Under the pieces are notes generated by a model. The model searched no databases. It saw only the letters and a program-made list of their open reading frames with translations, and was not told the DNA's origin. From Curtobacterium sp. UNCCL20 (GTDB lineage Bacteria; Actinomycetota; Actinomycetes; Actinomycetales; Microbacteriaceae): a stretch of 64,000 nt of DNA. The stretch's first letter is position 1. The number at the start of each line of letters is the position of its first letter. Below, piece after piece: positions 41,025 through 50,193 of this stretch. The position numbers were made by a program, and so were the translations under genes. Where the stretch lies: contig NZ_FNKG01000002.1 of NCBI RefSeq assembly GCF_900101675.1, positions 453,005 to 517,004 on the forward strand, given 5' to 3'.

Positions 41025-43477
41025 CCGAGCCGGAGCGGCCCGCGCCCGCCTCCGCGCGCACCCGACCGCACCGCGCACTCGCCGCCTGGCGCACCGTGCG
41101 TCGACACCCCGTCACGTCGGCGATCGTCGTGCTGGTCCTGGCGACGTCGGCCGCCACCGTCGTCCTCCGCGTCCTGCACGGCACCGGTCCGGTCTCGTAC
41201 GGCCCCTTCCGGGTGTTCGCCGTGTCGACCGGTGTCATCGCGCTCCTGCTCACCCTCGCCGGGGTCGTCGCGCTCGTCGGGGCGTCGGAGCGCCTGATGG
41301 GCTCCTGGCGGACGGCGTTCGCCTTCGTCGTCACGACGGTCGTCGGCACCGGGATCGGCGCGCTGAGCGCCTTCCTGGACACCGACGGCCGCGACGTCGG
41401 GCCGCTGCTGCTCGGCCGGGCGACGAGCTTCGACCCGTGGACCGCCATCGTCGGCACCGTCGTCACCGCGAGTGCGTTCGCCGGCCCGCTGTGGCGCCGG
41501 CGGATCCGGGTGAACGCCCTCGCCGTGGTGGCGGCCCTCCTCCTCTACGCGGGGCACGCGTCGGACCTGTACGCGGTGCTCGCCGCCGCCGCCGGGTGGC
41601 TGCTCGGCGAACTGCTGCGCCGGACGCCGAAGCGGATCGGCTGGGTCCGCAGCTCCCACCGCGAGACCCGGGTCCTGCTCGGCACCGTCGTGCTCGTCTC
41701 GGCCGTGGGACCCGTCATCGCGCTCGTCTCCCGCGCCCGTGTGGGCATCCTCGCGCCCCTCGCCGCCGTCGTCGGTGCCGGGCCGGTCACCCCGGTGCAC
41801 GGGTGCCGGGCGGACGGAGTCGCGGGGGAGTGCCTCCGGGCGCTGATGGCCTACCGGGCGACCGACCCGTGGACCGTCGTCCTCGCCGCCGCCCCGCTCC
41901 TGGTGCTCGTCGTCGCGGGTCTCGGGCTGTTCCGCGGCAGCCGGTTCGCCGTCTGGCTCGTCGTCGTGGTCGACCTCGTGACCGCCGGCGCAGCAGCCGT
42001 CACGTACGGCGCGGTCCCGGGCCGGGTCGAGCAGCTGCACGGTACCGAGGACCGCTTCGTCGTCGACGTGTCGATCGCGGCGTCGATCGTGGTCCCGCTC
42101 GCCACCGCCGTCGTCCTCGTGCTGCTCCGCCGGTCCTTCACGGTGCTGCCCGCACGGCGCCGCGTGGCGACCTTCGCCATCACGGTCGGCTCGGCCGCGG
42201 GCGTCATCGTCGCGACGGTGCTGGTCGTCGCCGCGTCGTCGCCGCAGCAGGTCGAGGACCCGCTGCGGCTCGCCGTCGCAGCGCTCGGACCACTGGCGCC
42301 GGTCACGTTCTGGGACCGGCTGCCGTCGCTGCCGACGATGCTGCGGATCGTCCTCGGGCTGGCCGGCCCGGCGCTCTGGTTCGTCATCGCCCTCGCGGCC
42401 GTGCGGCCGACCGGCGCCGTCGAACCGGACGCCGACACCGACGGCACCCGGCGGGACCGGGAGCGTGCCCGGGCGCTCCTCGAAGCCGGCGGTGGGGACG
42501 CCTTCGGCTGGATGACGACGTGGCAGGGCAACGCCTACTGGTTCGCCGAGGACGGTCGCGCCGGGGTCGCCTTCCGCCGGAACGGTCGGGTCGCGGTCAC
42601 CGTCGGCGGCCCGTTCGGCTGGCCGGACGCCCGCTCGGACGCGATGACCGCGTTCGCCCGGTGGTGCGACGACAACGGCTGGACCGCCGTCTTCTACGGC
42701 ATCGGGGTCGAGGCGGCGAGCACCCTCACCGCGCAGGGGTGGGGGACGCTGCCGGTCGCCGAGGACGCCGACTTCGACCCGCGCACCTGGACCACGAGCG
42801 GCAAGAAGAAGCAGGACGTCCGCACCTCGGTGAACAAGGCGAAGCGCGAGGGCCTCACGGCGACGTGGTCGAGCTGGCAGCAGCTGCCCGCCGCCACCAC
42901 GCGGCAGATCGAGGCGATCTCGGAGGAGTGGGTCGCCGAACGGGAACTCCCCGAGATGGGCTTCACCCTCGGTGGGATCGACGAGATGCGGGACCCGGCC
43001 GTCCGCACGCTCGTCGCGCAGGACGAGTCCGGCACGGTGCTCGCCGTCACGAGCTGGCTGCCGAGCCACCGCGAGGGCCGGGTGGTCGGCTGGACGCTCG
43101 ACGTGATGCGGCGCACCGGTGCCGCGCCGAACGGCGTGATGGAGTTCCTCGTCGCGAGTGCGGCGGACCGGATGCGTGCGGACGGGGTCGAACGGCTCAG
43201 CCTGTCCGCGGCGCCGCTCGCCCAGGCTTCCGAGGGCGCACCGGCGAACGAGGGCGTGCAGGACCTGCTCGACCTGGTCGGCGGGGTCCTCGAACCCGTG
43301 TACGGGTTCCGCTCGCTGCTGCGGTTCAAGCTGAAGTTCGGCCCGGAGCTGCACCCGCTCGTGCTCGCGTACCCGGACCCGGTCGCGCTCCCGGCGATCG
43401 GGATCGCGGTGGTCCGCGCGTACCTGCCGGACCTGTCGTTGCGACAGGCGGTGGCCCTGGCGCGGGGACGCGGCTGA
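41021..43477 (+). CDS. MprF-like phosphatidylglycerol aminoacyltransferase (DUF2156)
   Basis: An 818-residue membrane protein with about twelve helices over the first ~460 residues, then a cytoplasmic DUF2156 domain. The latter contains DAFGWMTTWQGNAYWFAEDGRAGVAFR, TVGGPFGWPDARSDAMTAF, KKKQDVRTSVNKAKREGL and the closing VERLSLSAAPLAQ. Family members transfer Lys, Ala or Arg from aminoacyl-tRNA to phosphatidylglycerol and flip the product, lowering surface charge. The N-terminal domain is longer and more divergent than in firmicute MprF, so the flippase part is less certain. It is coupled to the upstream esterase. The stop is followed by a decayed palindrome-family copy. Confidence 0.82.
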   Translation: MTEPERPAPASARTRPHRALAAWRTVRRHPVTSAIVVLVLATSAATVVLRVLHGTGPVSYGPFRVFAVSTGVIALLLTLAGVVALVGASERLMGSWRTAFAFVVTTVVGTGIGALSAFLDTDGRDVGPLLLGRATSFDPWTAIVGTVVTASAFAGPLWRRRIRVNALAVVAALLLYAGHASDLYAVLAAAAGWLLGELLRRTPKRIGWVRSSHRETRVLLGTVVLVSAVGPVIALVSRARVGILAPLAAVVGAGPVTPVHGCRADGVAGECLRALMAYRATDPWTVVLAAAPLLVLVVAGLGLFRGSRFAVWLVVVVDLVTAGAAAVTYGAVPGRVEQLHGTEDRFVVDVSIAASIVVPLATAVVLVLLRRSFTVLPARRRVATFAITVGSAAGVIVATVLVVAASSPQQVEDPLRLAVAALGPLAPVTFWDRLPSLPTMLRIVLGLAGPALWFVIALAAVRPTGAVEPDADTDGTRRDRERARALLEAGGGDAFGWMTTWQGNAYWFAEDGRAGVAFRRNGRVAVTVGGPFGWPDARSDAMTAFARWCDDNGWTAVFYGIGVEAASTLTAQGWGTLPVAEDADFDPRTWTTSGKKKQDVRTSVNKAKREGLTATWSSWQQLPAATTRQIEAISEEWVAERELPEMGFTLGGIDEMRDPAVRTLVAQDESGTVLAVTSWLPSHREGRVVGWTLDVMRRTGAAPNGVMEFLVASAADRMRADGVERLSLSAAPLAQASEGAPANEGVQDLLDLVGGVLEPVYGFRSLLRFKLKFGPELHPLVLAYPDPVALPAIGIAVVRAYLPDLSLRQAVALARGRG

Positions 43478-43629
43478 CGGGAGGCGCGTGGCGGGCCGGC
43501 TCCGTGCCTCCAGGCACGCTCCGCGTTCGTCGCGAGCCCGACCGCGGTCCGCACGCGACGCCCCGTTACGCATGCGGCGCCGGTCGGGCGCTCCGCGCAA
43601 CCGGGTGGGGTATCGTTCCGACTACGCAA

Positions 43630-43760
43630 GCGCTCCGGGGTCGGTGCAATTCCGAACCGGTGGTGACAGTCCACGAACTGATGACGGGTGCGAATCCGGC
43701 AGAGGTTGACCTGGTGAAACTCCGGGACCGACGGTGAGAGTCCGGATGGGAGGCGCGCTG
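43630..43760 (+). promoter_or_regulatory. FMN riboswitch (RFN element)
   Basis: The conserved blocks occur in order: gtgcaattccgaaccggtgg, gacagtcc, gcgaatccggc, ggtgaaactccgggaccgac, ggtgagagtccggatgggag. These match the FMN aptamer core. It lies ~94 bp before ribE, so FMN binding would reduce expression of the ribE-ribB-ribH operon. Between the aptamer and ribE, cgatgccgacgatcgtcg may form part of the expression platform near the RBS gagagga (43842). Confidence 0.95.
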
Positions 43761-43853
43761 GCGGACGAGACGTGACCACATCCGTGGGCGCTGACCCGTC
43801 CGTCGATGCCGACGATCGTCGAACGCCCCCGGAGTCCCGTTGAGAGGACACCA

Positions 43854-44519
43854 GTGTTCACCGGCATCATCGAGGAACTCGGCACCGTCACCGCCGTCGA
43901 GCAGCACGGCGACTCCGTCGCGCTCACCGTCCGCGGCCCGCTGGTGGTGCAGGACGCACGCCACGGCGACTCCATCGCGACGAGCGGCGTGTGCCTGACC
44001 GTCGTCGAGCAGACCTCCGAGACCTTCACCGCCTTCGTCATGAAGCAGACGCTCGACATGAGCGCGCACGGCACGCTCGCGGTGGGCGACCGGCTGAACC
44101 TCGAGCGCGCGGCCTCGGTCGGCGACCGGCTCGGCGGCCACATCGTGCAGGGCCACGTCGACGGCACCGCGACCGTCCTCGAGACCGCGGACGGTGACGG
44201 CTGGCGCCGTGTCCGGTTCTCCCTGGCACCCGACCTCAGCCCCCTCGTCGTCGACAAGGGCTCGGTCGCGATCGACGGCGTCTCGCTCACCGTCAGCGCC
44301 GTCTCCGACGAGGACACCCCGCCGGCCGACGCCTGGTTCGAGGTGAGCCTCATCCCGGAGACGCTCGAGGCGACGACCCTCGGCGCCCGTGTCCCGGGGG
44401 ACCGGGTCAACATCGAGACCGACGTCCTGGCCCGGCACGTCCGGCGGATGCTGCGGCTCGACGCCGCGGTGCGTCCGCAGGTCGACGCGTTCGAGACCGT
44501 CGGCCAGGAGGCACGGTGA
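43854..44519 (+). CDS. ribE: riboflavin synthase alpha subunit
   Basis: A 221-residue enzyme made of two repeated lumazine-binding barrels: [20 protein letters not shown] ... GVCLTVVE, then [17 protein letters not shown] ... [10 protein letters not shown]. It dismutates two 6,7-dimethyl-8-ribityllumazine molecules to riboflavin. The GTG at 43854 gives the canonical MFTGI start; gagagga precedes it. It is first in the riboswitch-controlled operon. Confidence 0.95.
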   Translation: MFTGIIEELGTVTAVEQHGDSVALTVRGPLVVQDARHGDSIATSGVCLTVVEQTSETFTAFVMKQTLDMSAHGTLAVGDRLNLERAASVGDRLGGHIVQGHVDGTATVLETADGDGWRRVRFSLAPDLSPLVVDKGSVAIDGVSLTVSAVSDEDTPPADAWFEVSLIPETLEATTLGARVPGDRVNIETDVLARHVRRMLRLDAAVRPQVDAFETVGQEAR

Positions 44520-45259
44520 TGGTCACCGACACGACGCACGTCGACGGCGGGGCCGGGTCGGCCGCGGGGGCGGACGCGCCGGTCGCGTCCGTCGTGTCGG
44601 CACCCCTTGCCCTCTCCCGTGTCGAGGACGCGATCGTGTCCATCGCCGCCGGCCGTCCGGTCATCGTCGCGGACGACGAGCACCGCGAGAACGAGGGTGA
44701 CGTCATCCTCGCCGCCGAGCTCGCGACCCCGGAGTGGATCGCGTGGACCGTGGCGCACTCGTCGGGGTTCATCTGCGCACCGGTGAGCGTCGAGATCGCG
44801 GACGCCCTCGACCTCCCGCCGATGGTGGAGCACAACGAGGACGTCCGGGGGACCGCCTACACGGTGACCGTCGACGCCGCGGTCGGGGTGACGACCGGGA
44901 TCAGCGCGCACGACCGCTCCCGGACGCTGCGGGTCCTCGCCGACCCGTCGTCCGTCCGCGACGACCTGCACCGCCCCGGACACGTCGTGCCCCTCCGCGC
45001 ACGACCCGGCGGGGTCCGGGAGCGCGCCGGCCACACCGAAGCAGCGATCGACCTCGTCACCGCGGCCGGGCTCCGACCCGCCGCGGCGATCTGCGAGATC
45101 GTCGACGAGGACGGCAGCATGATGCGCCTGCCGCGGCTCGTCGAACTCGGGGCACGCGAGGGCGTGCCCGTCATCACCATCGCCGCACTCGTCGAGTGGC
45201 TCGACGCGGCTGACCGGGCGGCGGCCGAGGCCGTGCTCACGGAAGGAACGACACGATGA
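44519..45259 (+). CDS. ribB: 3,4-dihydroxy-2-butanone-4-phosphate synthase, RibB only
   Basis: A 246-residue enzyme converting ribulose 5-phosphate to the four-carbon unit of riboflavin. [16 protein letters not shown] is the acidic catalytic loop; [27 protein letters not shown] and [10 protein letters not shown] follow. The GTP cyclohydrolase II domain that most actinobacteria fuse C-terminally (RibBA) is absent; the protein ends after the RibB fold. The ATG at 44519 overlaps the ribE stop (TGATG); a GTG one codon earlier is possible. A ~28-residue Ala-rich leader precedes the domain. Confidence 0.93.
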   Translation: MVTDTTHVDGGAGSAAGADAPVASVVSAPLALSRVEDAIVSIAAGRPVIVADDEHRENEGDVILAAELATPEWIAWTVAHSSGFICAPVSVEIADALDLPPMVEHNEDVRGTAYTVTVDAAVGVTTGISAHDRSRTLRVLADPSSVRDDLHRPGHVVPLRARPGGVRERAGHTEAAIDLVTAAGLRPAAAICEIVDEDGSMMRLPRLVELGAREGVPVITIAALVEWLDAADRAAAEAVLTEGTTR

Positions 45260-45735
45260 GCGGAGCAGGCGCGGCGGACCGCGACCACGTCGACGGGACG
45301 GGCATCCGGGTGGCGATCGTCGCCGGGCAGTGGCACGACGCCATCGCCGGTGGGCTCCTCGCCGGGGCGCAGCGCGAGGTCGAACGCCTCGGCGCCACGG
45401 CCGAGGTGGTCCCGGTGCCGGGGAGCTTCGAGCTGCCCGTCGTCGCGAAGGCGGCCCTCGAGGCCGGGTTCGACGCCGCGGTGGCCCTCGGGGTGATCAT
45501 CCGCGGGGGCACCCCGCACTTCGAGTACGTCTCGGACGCCGCCACCAGCGGGCTCACCCGCGTCGCCCTCGACACCGGCCGACCGGTCGGCTTCGGCGTC
45601 CTCACGCTGGACGACGAGCAGCAGGGACTCGACCGGGCCGGGCTGCCCGGGTCGAAGGAGGACAAGGGCGCCGAGGCCGTGCACGCGGCGGTGTCGACGG
45701 CGGTCACCCTGCGGAAGCTGCGCGTCCTGGTCTGA
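45256..45735 (+). CDS. ribH: 6,7-dimethyl-8-ribityllumazine synthase
   Basis: A 159-residue lumazine synthase. [12 protein letters not shown] is the substrate Trp region, [15 protein letters not shown] the phosphate/pyrimidine loop, [17 protein letters not shown] carries the catalytic His and [17 protein letters not shown] closes the fold. ATG overlaps the ribB stop (ATGA). It feeds RibE. It is the last gene of the operon, followed by a strong hairpin. Confidence 0.95.
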   Translation: MSGAGAADRDHVDGTGIRVAIVAGQWHDAIAGGLLAGAQREVERLGATAEVVPVPGSFELPVVAKAALEAGFDAAVALGVIIRGGTPHFEYVSDAATSGLTRVALDTGRPVGFGVLTLDDEQQGLDRAGLPGSKEDKGAEAVHAAVSTAVTLRKLRVLV

Positions 45736-45861
45736 GCGACCACGGCGTTCCGTGGCGCAGGGTGACCTTCGTCGTGCGCGAGCCGAGCGTCGTCGCCGAG
45801 GCGACCCGCGCCTCCAGGCCGCACGCGACCGCGCAGGTCGGACAGCCGCCGGCCGGAACGC

Positions 45862-45897
45862 GAACGGGCCCCGCACCGAGAGGTGCGGGGCCCGTTC
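45862..45897. terminator. perfect 16-bp hairpin between convergent genes
   Basis: gaacgggccccgcacc (45862-45877), loop gaga, and ggtgcggggcccgttc (45882-45897). It lies between ribH and the convergent small membrane gene and should serve both. A lone palindrome-family arm (cgcgcctccaggcc) is just upstream near 45808. Confidence 0.9.
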
Positions 45898-45912
45898 TGC
45901 GTGCGGAGGTGA

Positions 45913-46083
45913 CTACCGCTTGCCGAACACGTGGATCGGCAGGAAGAAGGAGAGGCACATGAGCACGAGGCCGCCCATGAACACGAACGCCTGACCGGAC
46001 TCCACCTGGAACGCGAAGCCGAACAGGTACATCGACACCAGCAGCAGCAGGATCGAGAAAACAGCGGCGATGACGCGGCCCAC
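45913..46083 (-). CDS. 56-residue two-helix membrane protein
   Basis: Starts GTG with ggaggtacc upstream and reads VGRVIAAVFSILLLLVSMYL then FGFAFQVESGQAFVFMGGLV and LMCLSFFLPIHVFGKR: two hydrophobic helices joined by an acidic turn, with a basic C-terminus. It is probably an inner-membrane microprotein. The family is not recognised. It lies 67 bp downstream of the TetR gene and may be on its transcript. The downstream terminator and good RBS support a real gene. Confidence 0.65.
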   Translation of the reverse strand: MGRVIAAVFSILLLLVSMYLFGFAFQVESGQAFVFMGGLVLMCLSFFLPIHVFGKR

Positions 46084-46150
46084 GGTGGTACCTCCGGAAG
46101 TCAGGCGGGTGGATCGGGTCCAGTCTATCCCCAGCGGCGAGGAAGGACGT

Positions 46151-46699
46151 TCACCTGCCTGGCTTCGTCGCGATGAGCCGGTCGACGACGCCGAGCAGCG
46201 CCTCCATGTCGACGGTGCCGCGGTTCGGCCGGACGTCGCTCGCGGCGCCGAGCGAGGCCTGGTGGTAGAGCCCGTCGCCGAGGAGCTTGACCGCCTGCGC
46301 CGTGGGCTCGTCGCCGAGGGCGTCGACGAGGGTGACGAGCCAGGCGTTCTCGGTCTCGTCGAGGGTGCGGCCCGCTTCCTCGTACCCGGCTTGCTGCAGC
46401 CGGCTGGCCGCGAGGAGGGCGAGGTCGAGCTCGCTGCCGACGAACAGGCAGTTCCGCACGAAGTACCGGGCGGCGCCGTCCTCGGCGTCCCGCATCCGGT
46501 CGACGTCGATCGCGGAGAGGTCGGAGAGTCGCTCGCACAGTCCTTCGACCAGGGCGGCCTTCGACCCGAAGTGGTAGAGCAGTCCGCCCTTGGAGACACC
46601 GGCCCGTGCGGCCACCGCGTCGAGGGTCGCCGGACGCTCTCCCTCCTCGCACACGATGGCGACGAAGCTGTCCAGGACACGATCGCGGGCGCTTGCCAT
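46151..46699 (-). CDS. TetR family regulator
   Basis: A 182-residue protein. The HTH reads ATLDAVAARAGVSKGGLLYHFGSKAALVEGL (~residues 23-53); the helical C-terminal domain contains RYFVRNCLFVGSELDLALLAASRLQQAGYEEAG. This pattern fits the TetR subgroup with a TetR_C_6-like ligand domain. ATG at 46699. It lies 59 bp downstream of the ABC permease gene, but its targets are unknown; the ABC operon itself has a LacI regulator. Confidence 0.85.
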   Translation of the reverse strand: MASARDRVLDSFVAIVCEEGERPATLDAVAARAGVSKGGLLYHFGSKAALVEGLCERLSDLSAIDVDRMRDAEDGAARYFVRNCLFVGSELDLALLAASRLQQAGYEEAGRTLDETENAWLVTLVDALGDEPTAQAVKLLGDGLYHQASLGAASDVRPNRGTVDMEALLGVVDRLIATKPGR

Positions 46700-46758
46700 G
46701 CGCACGAGTCTAGGGAGTCGCGGGCGGCGGCGTGCCGAGGCCGCCGCCGCCCACGACG

Positions 46759-47673
46759 TCAGCCCTTCAGTGCACCCGCGGCGATGTTCGCGATGAAGTG
46801 TCGCGACCCGATGATGAACACCCCGATGAGCGGGAACACGCTGATCACCGCGCCCGCCATCACGGCGCCGAGGTCGGTCGCGTTCACCGAGCTCAGGCCG
46901 GCGAGCGCCACCTGCAGCGTCTGGCCCTTCGGGTCGATCAGCACGATGAGGGGCCAGACGTAGTCGTTCCACGCCGTGATGAACGTGAAGATGCCGAGGA
47001 ACGCCAGACCGCCGCGGAGCATCGGCACGGCGATCGACCACCACGTCCGGAAGAACCCGGCGCCGTCCACCCGTGCCGAGTCGATCACCTCGTTCGGGAT
47101 CGACCCGGTCGCGAACTGCCGGAGCAGGAAGATCCCGAACGCATTGGCGGCTCCCGGGACGATGAGGGCCTGCAGGCCGCCGATCCACCCGAGGTGCGCC
47201 ATCAGCACGAAGCTCGGCACCAGCGACAGGCTGCCGGGCACCAGGAACGTCGCGAGCATCACGGTGAAGAGGCTCCGCTTGAACGGGAACTCGTACTTCG
47301 CGAACGCGAACGCGGCGAGCGAGTCGAACAGCATCACGAGGACCGCGGTGCCGCCCGCCACGATGACGGTGTTGAGGAGCGCCCGGAGCATGTCGACGTT
47401 GCTGAAGACCGACGCCACGTTCGCGAGCGCGTTGTCCCCGAACCAGAGCGACGGCGGGTAGCCGAAGATCTCGGCGTTCGTCGACGTCGACATGACGAGG
47501 AGCCAGTAGAACGGGAAGATCGACAGCACCACGCCGATGACGAGGCAGAGGTGCGTGACGGCGGTCCCGACCCACCCCCGGCGGAAGCGTGGGCCCCGGT
47601 CGTCCGTGGCGGCGCCGGGTCGGCCGAGCGCCGCAGCGGTGTTGGTGGTCGTCGTGGTCGGTGTCGCGGTCAT
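46759..47673 (-). CDS. carbohydrate ABC transporter permease, MalG-like
   Basis: A 304-residue inner-membrane permease with six helices. The EAA-loop is [72 protein letters not shown] is the conserved MalG-type core. ATG overlaps the MalF-like stop by 4 bp. No ATPase gene is present in the operon, so a shared MsiK-like ATPase is expected. The substrate is a sugar or glycoside, unknown. Confidence 0.9.
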   Translation of the reverse strand: MTATPTTTTTNTAAALGRPGAATDDRGPRFRRGWVGTAVTHLCLVIGVVLSIFPFYWLLVMSTSTNAEIFGYPPSLWFGDNALANVASVFSNVDMLRALLNTVIVAGGTAVLVMLFDSLAAFAFAKYEFPFKRSLFTVMLATFLVPGSLSLVPSFVLMAHLGWIGGLQALIVPGAANAFGIFLLRQFATGSIPNEVIDSARVDGAGFFRTWWSIAVPMLRGGLAFLGIFTFITAWNDYVWPLIVLIDPKGQTLQVALAGLSSVNATDLGAVMAGAVISVFPLIGVFIIGSRHFIANIAAGALKG

Positions 47674-48704
47674 GCGTCGACCCCCTTCGCGCTGGTGCGG
47701 GTCGTGCGCGGCGCGCGCAGTCGCCTCGGTGTCTTCAGGCCGTCGCGTTCACTGAGCAGGCGCCAGTTGATGATCGCGAACACCACGGAGAACAGGAACA
47801 GCACCCAGGCGATCGCCGACCCGTAGCCGAAGTCGAACTGGTTGAACGCCTGTTCGTACTGGTAGAGGACGATCGTCATGCCCGCCTCGTCGGGACCGCC
47901 GACCGCCTGCCCGTTGAACAGGATCTGCGGTTCCGTGAAGAGCCCGAGGCCACCGATCGTCGAGGTGATGACGGTGAACAGGATGACCGGCCGGAGGAGC
48001 GGCACCGTGATCCGGGAGAAGATCTGCCAGCTGTTCGCCCCGTCCACCTTCGCGGCGTCGTAGAGCTCCGTGGAGATCGACTGCAGGCCGGCCAGGTAGA
48101 TGATCGCGTTGTAGCCCGTCCAACGCCAGATCACCATCACGGAGATCGTGACCTTGACGCCCCAGTAGGACGAGAGCCACCCGACCGGGTCGGCGCCGAC
48201 GGCCCGGAGCGCTGCGTTGACGAGCCCGAAGCCGTCCGAGAACACCGAGCCGAACACGATCGCCATCGCGACCATGCTCGTGACGTTCGGGACGAAGAAC
48301 GCCACCCGGTAGAAGCCCTTCGCGCGGATGTTGCCGTGCAGCAGGAACGCGAGCACGAGCGCGAGGAACAGCATCGGGACGGTGGACATCACCCAGATGA
48401 GGAAGGTGTTGCCGACGGCGTTCCAGAACCGCGGGTCGCCGAGCAGGTACTGGTACTGCGCGAGCCCGACGAACGCGGGGGAGCCGACGCCGTCCCAGTC
48501 GGTGAAGGACAGCACGATCGAGAAGACGATCGGGAACAGCCCGAACACCAGGAACAGCACGTAGAACGGTGCGATCGCGACGTACTGGGGCCAGAACCGC
48601 CCGAGGCCACGACGTCCGCCGGTGGCCGCGGTGGTGATCGAGGCGGTGGGGGTCCCGACGACGGCGGGGATGCTCGTGGTCGGCGGTGCCTGCTTCGTGC
48701 TCAT
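47670..48704 (-). CDS. carbohydrate ABC transporter permease, MalF-like
   Basis: A 344-residue permease with an N-terminal cytoplasmic tail and six to seven helices. [32 protein letters not shown] is the MalF-type opening; [27 protein letters not shown] is the EAA loop that contacts the ATPase. ATG overlaps the binding-protein stop by 4 bp. It forms the heterodimer with the MalG-like permease. Confidence 0.9.
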   Translation of the reverse strand: MSTKQAPPTTSIPAVVGTPTASITTAATGGRRGLGRFWPQYVAIAPFYVLFLVFGLFPIVFSIVLSFTDWDGVGSPAFVGLAQYQYLLGDPRFWNAVGNTFLIWVMSTVPMLFLALVLAFLLHGNIRAKGFYRVAFFVPNVTSMVAMAIVFGSVFSDGFGLVNAALRAVGADPVGWLSSYWGVKVTISVMVIWRWTGYNAIIYLAGLQSISTELYDAAKVDGANSWQIFSRITVPLLRPVILFTVITSTIGGLGLFTEPQILFNGQAVGGPDEAGMTIVLYQYEQAFNQFDFGYGSAIAWVLFLFSVVFAIINWRLLSERDGLKTPRRLRAPRTTRTSAKGVDA

Positions 48705-50011
48705 GCGCCGGCCCCGCGCTTCTCGAGCACCCGGTTGGTCTGGTCGACGGCGTCCTGCCAGGCGCGGTCGGGGTCCTTCCCACCGGACTCCACGTTCGTG
48801 ATCTCGGTGGCGAAGGCGCCGATGAAGCGCTCGGAGTTGGAGATGTAGGTCACCGGGACGTCCATCGCGGTCGCGTTGAAGAACGCCAGCGGGTCCTGGT
48901 CGCCGAAGTAGTCACCTGGTTTCCGCATCAGGCCGTTGTCGAACGACGCGGGCGTCGAGGGGAACAGCTGGATGTCGTTGTAGGTGTGGGACTGCACCTC
49001 GGGCGAGGTGATCCACTGCGCGAACGCCGTTGCTGCAGCCGGGTCCTTCGAGGTCTTCGGGACGGCGAGGAACGAGCCGCCGCTGTTGCCCGGTCGCTCG
49101 GGCTGCCGGGCGATGCGCCACTTCCCGGCGGAGTCCGGGGCGGTGTCGTGGATGACCTGCGTCCACCACGCGCCCTCGATCTGCCCCGCCACGCGGCCGG
49201 ACACCCACCCGGCGTTCTGGTCGGTGCCGGACTGCAGGTTGGCGGTCAGTCCGGACTTGATGCAGGCGACGGCGTTCTCCCAGGCCTTCCGCACCGAGCT
49301 GTCGTCCCGTTCGAAGACGGGCTGGTCGTCGCGGTCGAAGTAGCGGGTCGGGCTGGCGTACACGTACTGGTTGAAGAGCTGGGTCGCCGTGATGACCGTC
49401 GCCGCGTCGGCTCCCTTCCGGATCTTCGCGCCGAACGAGCGGAAGTCGTCCCAGGTCGCGATCGCGTCGGACACCTCGTCGGGGTCGGTCGGCAGCCCCG
49501 CCTTCGCGAGGACGTCCTGCTGGTAGAAGAAGCCGGTGGGGCCGGTGTCGACGGGCCAGAAGCACTGCCGCCCGCTCGGGGTCCGGCCGAGTGCGGTCTT
49601 CCAGTCGTAGTACTCGCCCTTCTTCGCCGCACCGCCGTGGTCGTCGAAGTCGGTGAAGAGGTCCTCGTCGGGGAAGTACAGCCAGCAGTTCGAGTTCACC
49701 ATCAGGACGTCGGGGATGAACGCGTTGCCGGCGAGGGCGGTCCGGAACTTCGTGTCGTAGGACGCACCGCCGATGAGGTCGGGGCGGAGCCGCTTGGGCC
49801 GGTGGCCGCTGATGCCGCCGGCTGCCTGCTTCAGGAACTTCGGGTCGAGCGACCGGTTCCAGTACCAGAGGACGAGTTCGTCCGGGTCCTTGGAGATGGC
49901 GGTGCCGGTGGAACACCCGGCGAGGAGCGCCGTGGTGGCCAGGGCGCCGAGGGCGCCCGCGCCGGCGAGGAACCCCCGTCGGCTGAGACTGATCGATGGT
50001 GCTGCTGTCAC
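48701..50011 (-). CDS. extracellular solute-binding lipoprotein of a sugar ABC importer
   Basis: A 436-residue family 1 binding protein. The N-terminus [20 protein letters not shown] is a Tat-type twin-arginine signal followed by the lipobox LLAGC, so it is exported folded and lipid-anchored. [18 protein letters not shown] and [21 protein letters not shown] belong to the ligand domain. GTG start at 50011. It is the first gene of the importer operon, with a LacI-type operator 49 bp upstream. Confidence 0.9.
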   Translation of the reverse strand: MTAAPSISLSRRGFLAGAGALGALATTALLAGCSTGTAISKDPDELVLWYWNRSLDPKFLKQAAGGISGHRPKRLRPDLIGGASYDTKFRTALAGNAFIPDVLMVNSNCWLYFPDEDLFTDFDDHGGAAKKGEYYDWKTALGRTPSGRQCFWPVDTGPTGFFYQQDVLAKAGLPTDPDEVSDAIATWDDFRSFGAKIRKGADAATVITATQLFNQYVYASPTRYFDRDDQPVFERDDSSVRKAWENAVACIKSGLTANLQSGTDQNAGWVSGRVAGQIEGAWWTQVIHDTAPDSAGKWRIARQPERPGNSGGSFLAVPKTSKDPAAATAFAQWITSPEVQSHTYNDIQLFPSTPASFDNGLMRKPGDYFGDQDPLAFFNATAMDVPVTYISNSERFIGAFATEITNVESGGKDPDRAWQDAVDQTNRVLEKRGAGA

Positions 50012-50059
50012 GGAGTACCTGCTCTCGTCGTTGAGATCGGGATACCTGGAGCGTTCGAC

Positions 50060-50113
50060 CGTGAACGCTCACGAAGTGGGTCAGAGCCTCCTCCGTACAG
50101 CACGGCGTGTCAA
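50060..50113 (-). promoter_or_regulatory. promoter and LacI-type operator of the sugar ABC operon
   Basis: On the minus strand, TTGACA (50113-50108), a 17-bp spacer and GAGGCT (50090-50085) form a promoter. The palindrome CGTGAACGCTCACG (50060-50073), near-perfect, sits where transcription should start. It matches the operator at 50163-50176 ahead of the divergent gene at 11 of 14 positions. Confidence 0.7.
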
Positions 50114-50124
50114 GCACCCGACCA

Positions 50125-50176
50125 TTGCAACCGCAGGACGCGGGCGATACCGTCGGTGCGACCGTGAAGGTTCACG
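50125..50176 (+). promoter_or_regulatory. promoter and LacI-type operator of the oxidoreductase fusion gene
   Basis: TTGCAA (50125-50130), a 17-bp spacer and ATACCG near 50148 form a plausible promoter; CGTGAAGGTTCACG (50163-50176), palindromic except its two central bases, follows at the expected start of transcription. It is the same motif as at 50060-50073. Confidence 0.65.
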
Positions 50177-50193
50177 AGACGATAGGGATCCGC

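Noticed and set aside
40952..43600. An 882-codon minus-strand frame opposite the MprF-like gene
   Set aside because: Composition is Arg/Asp/Glu/Gly/His-rich with no hydrophobic core, as expected for the antisense of a GC-rich membrane gene.
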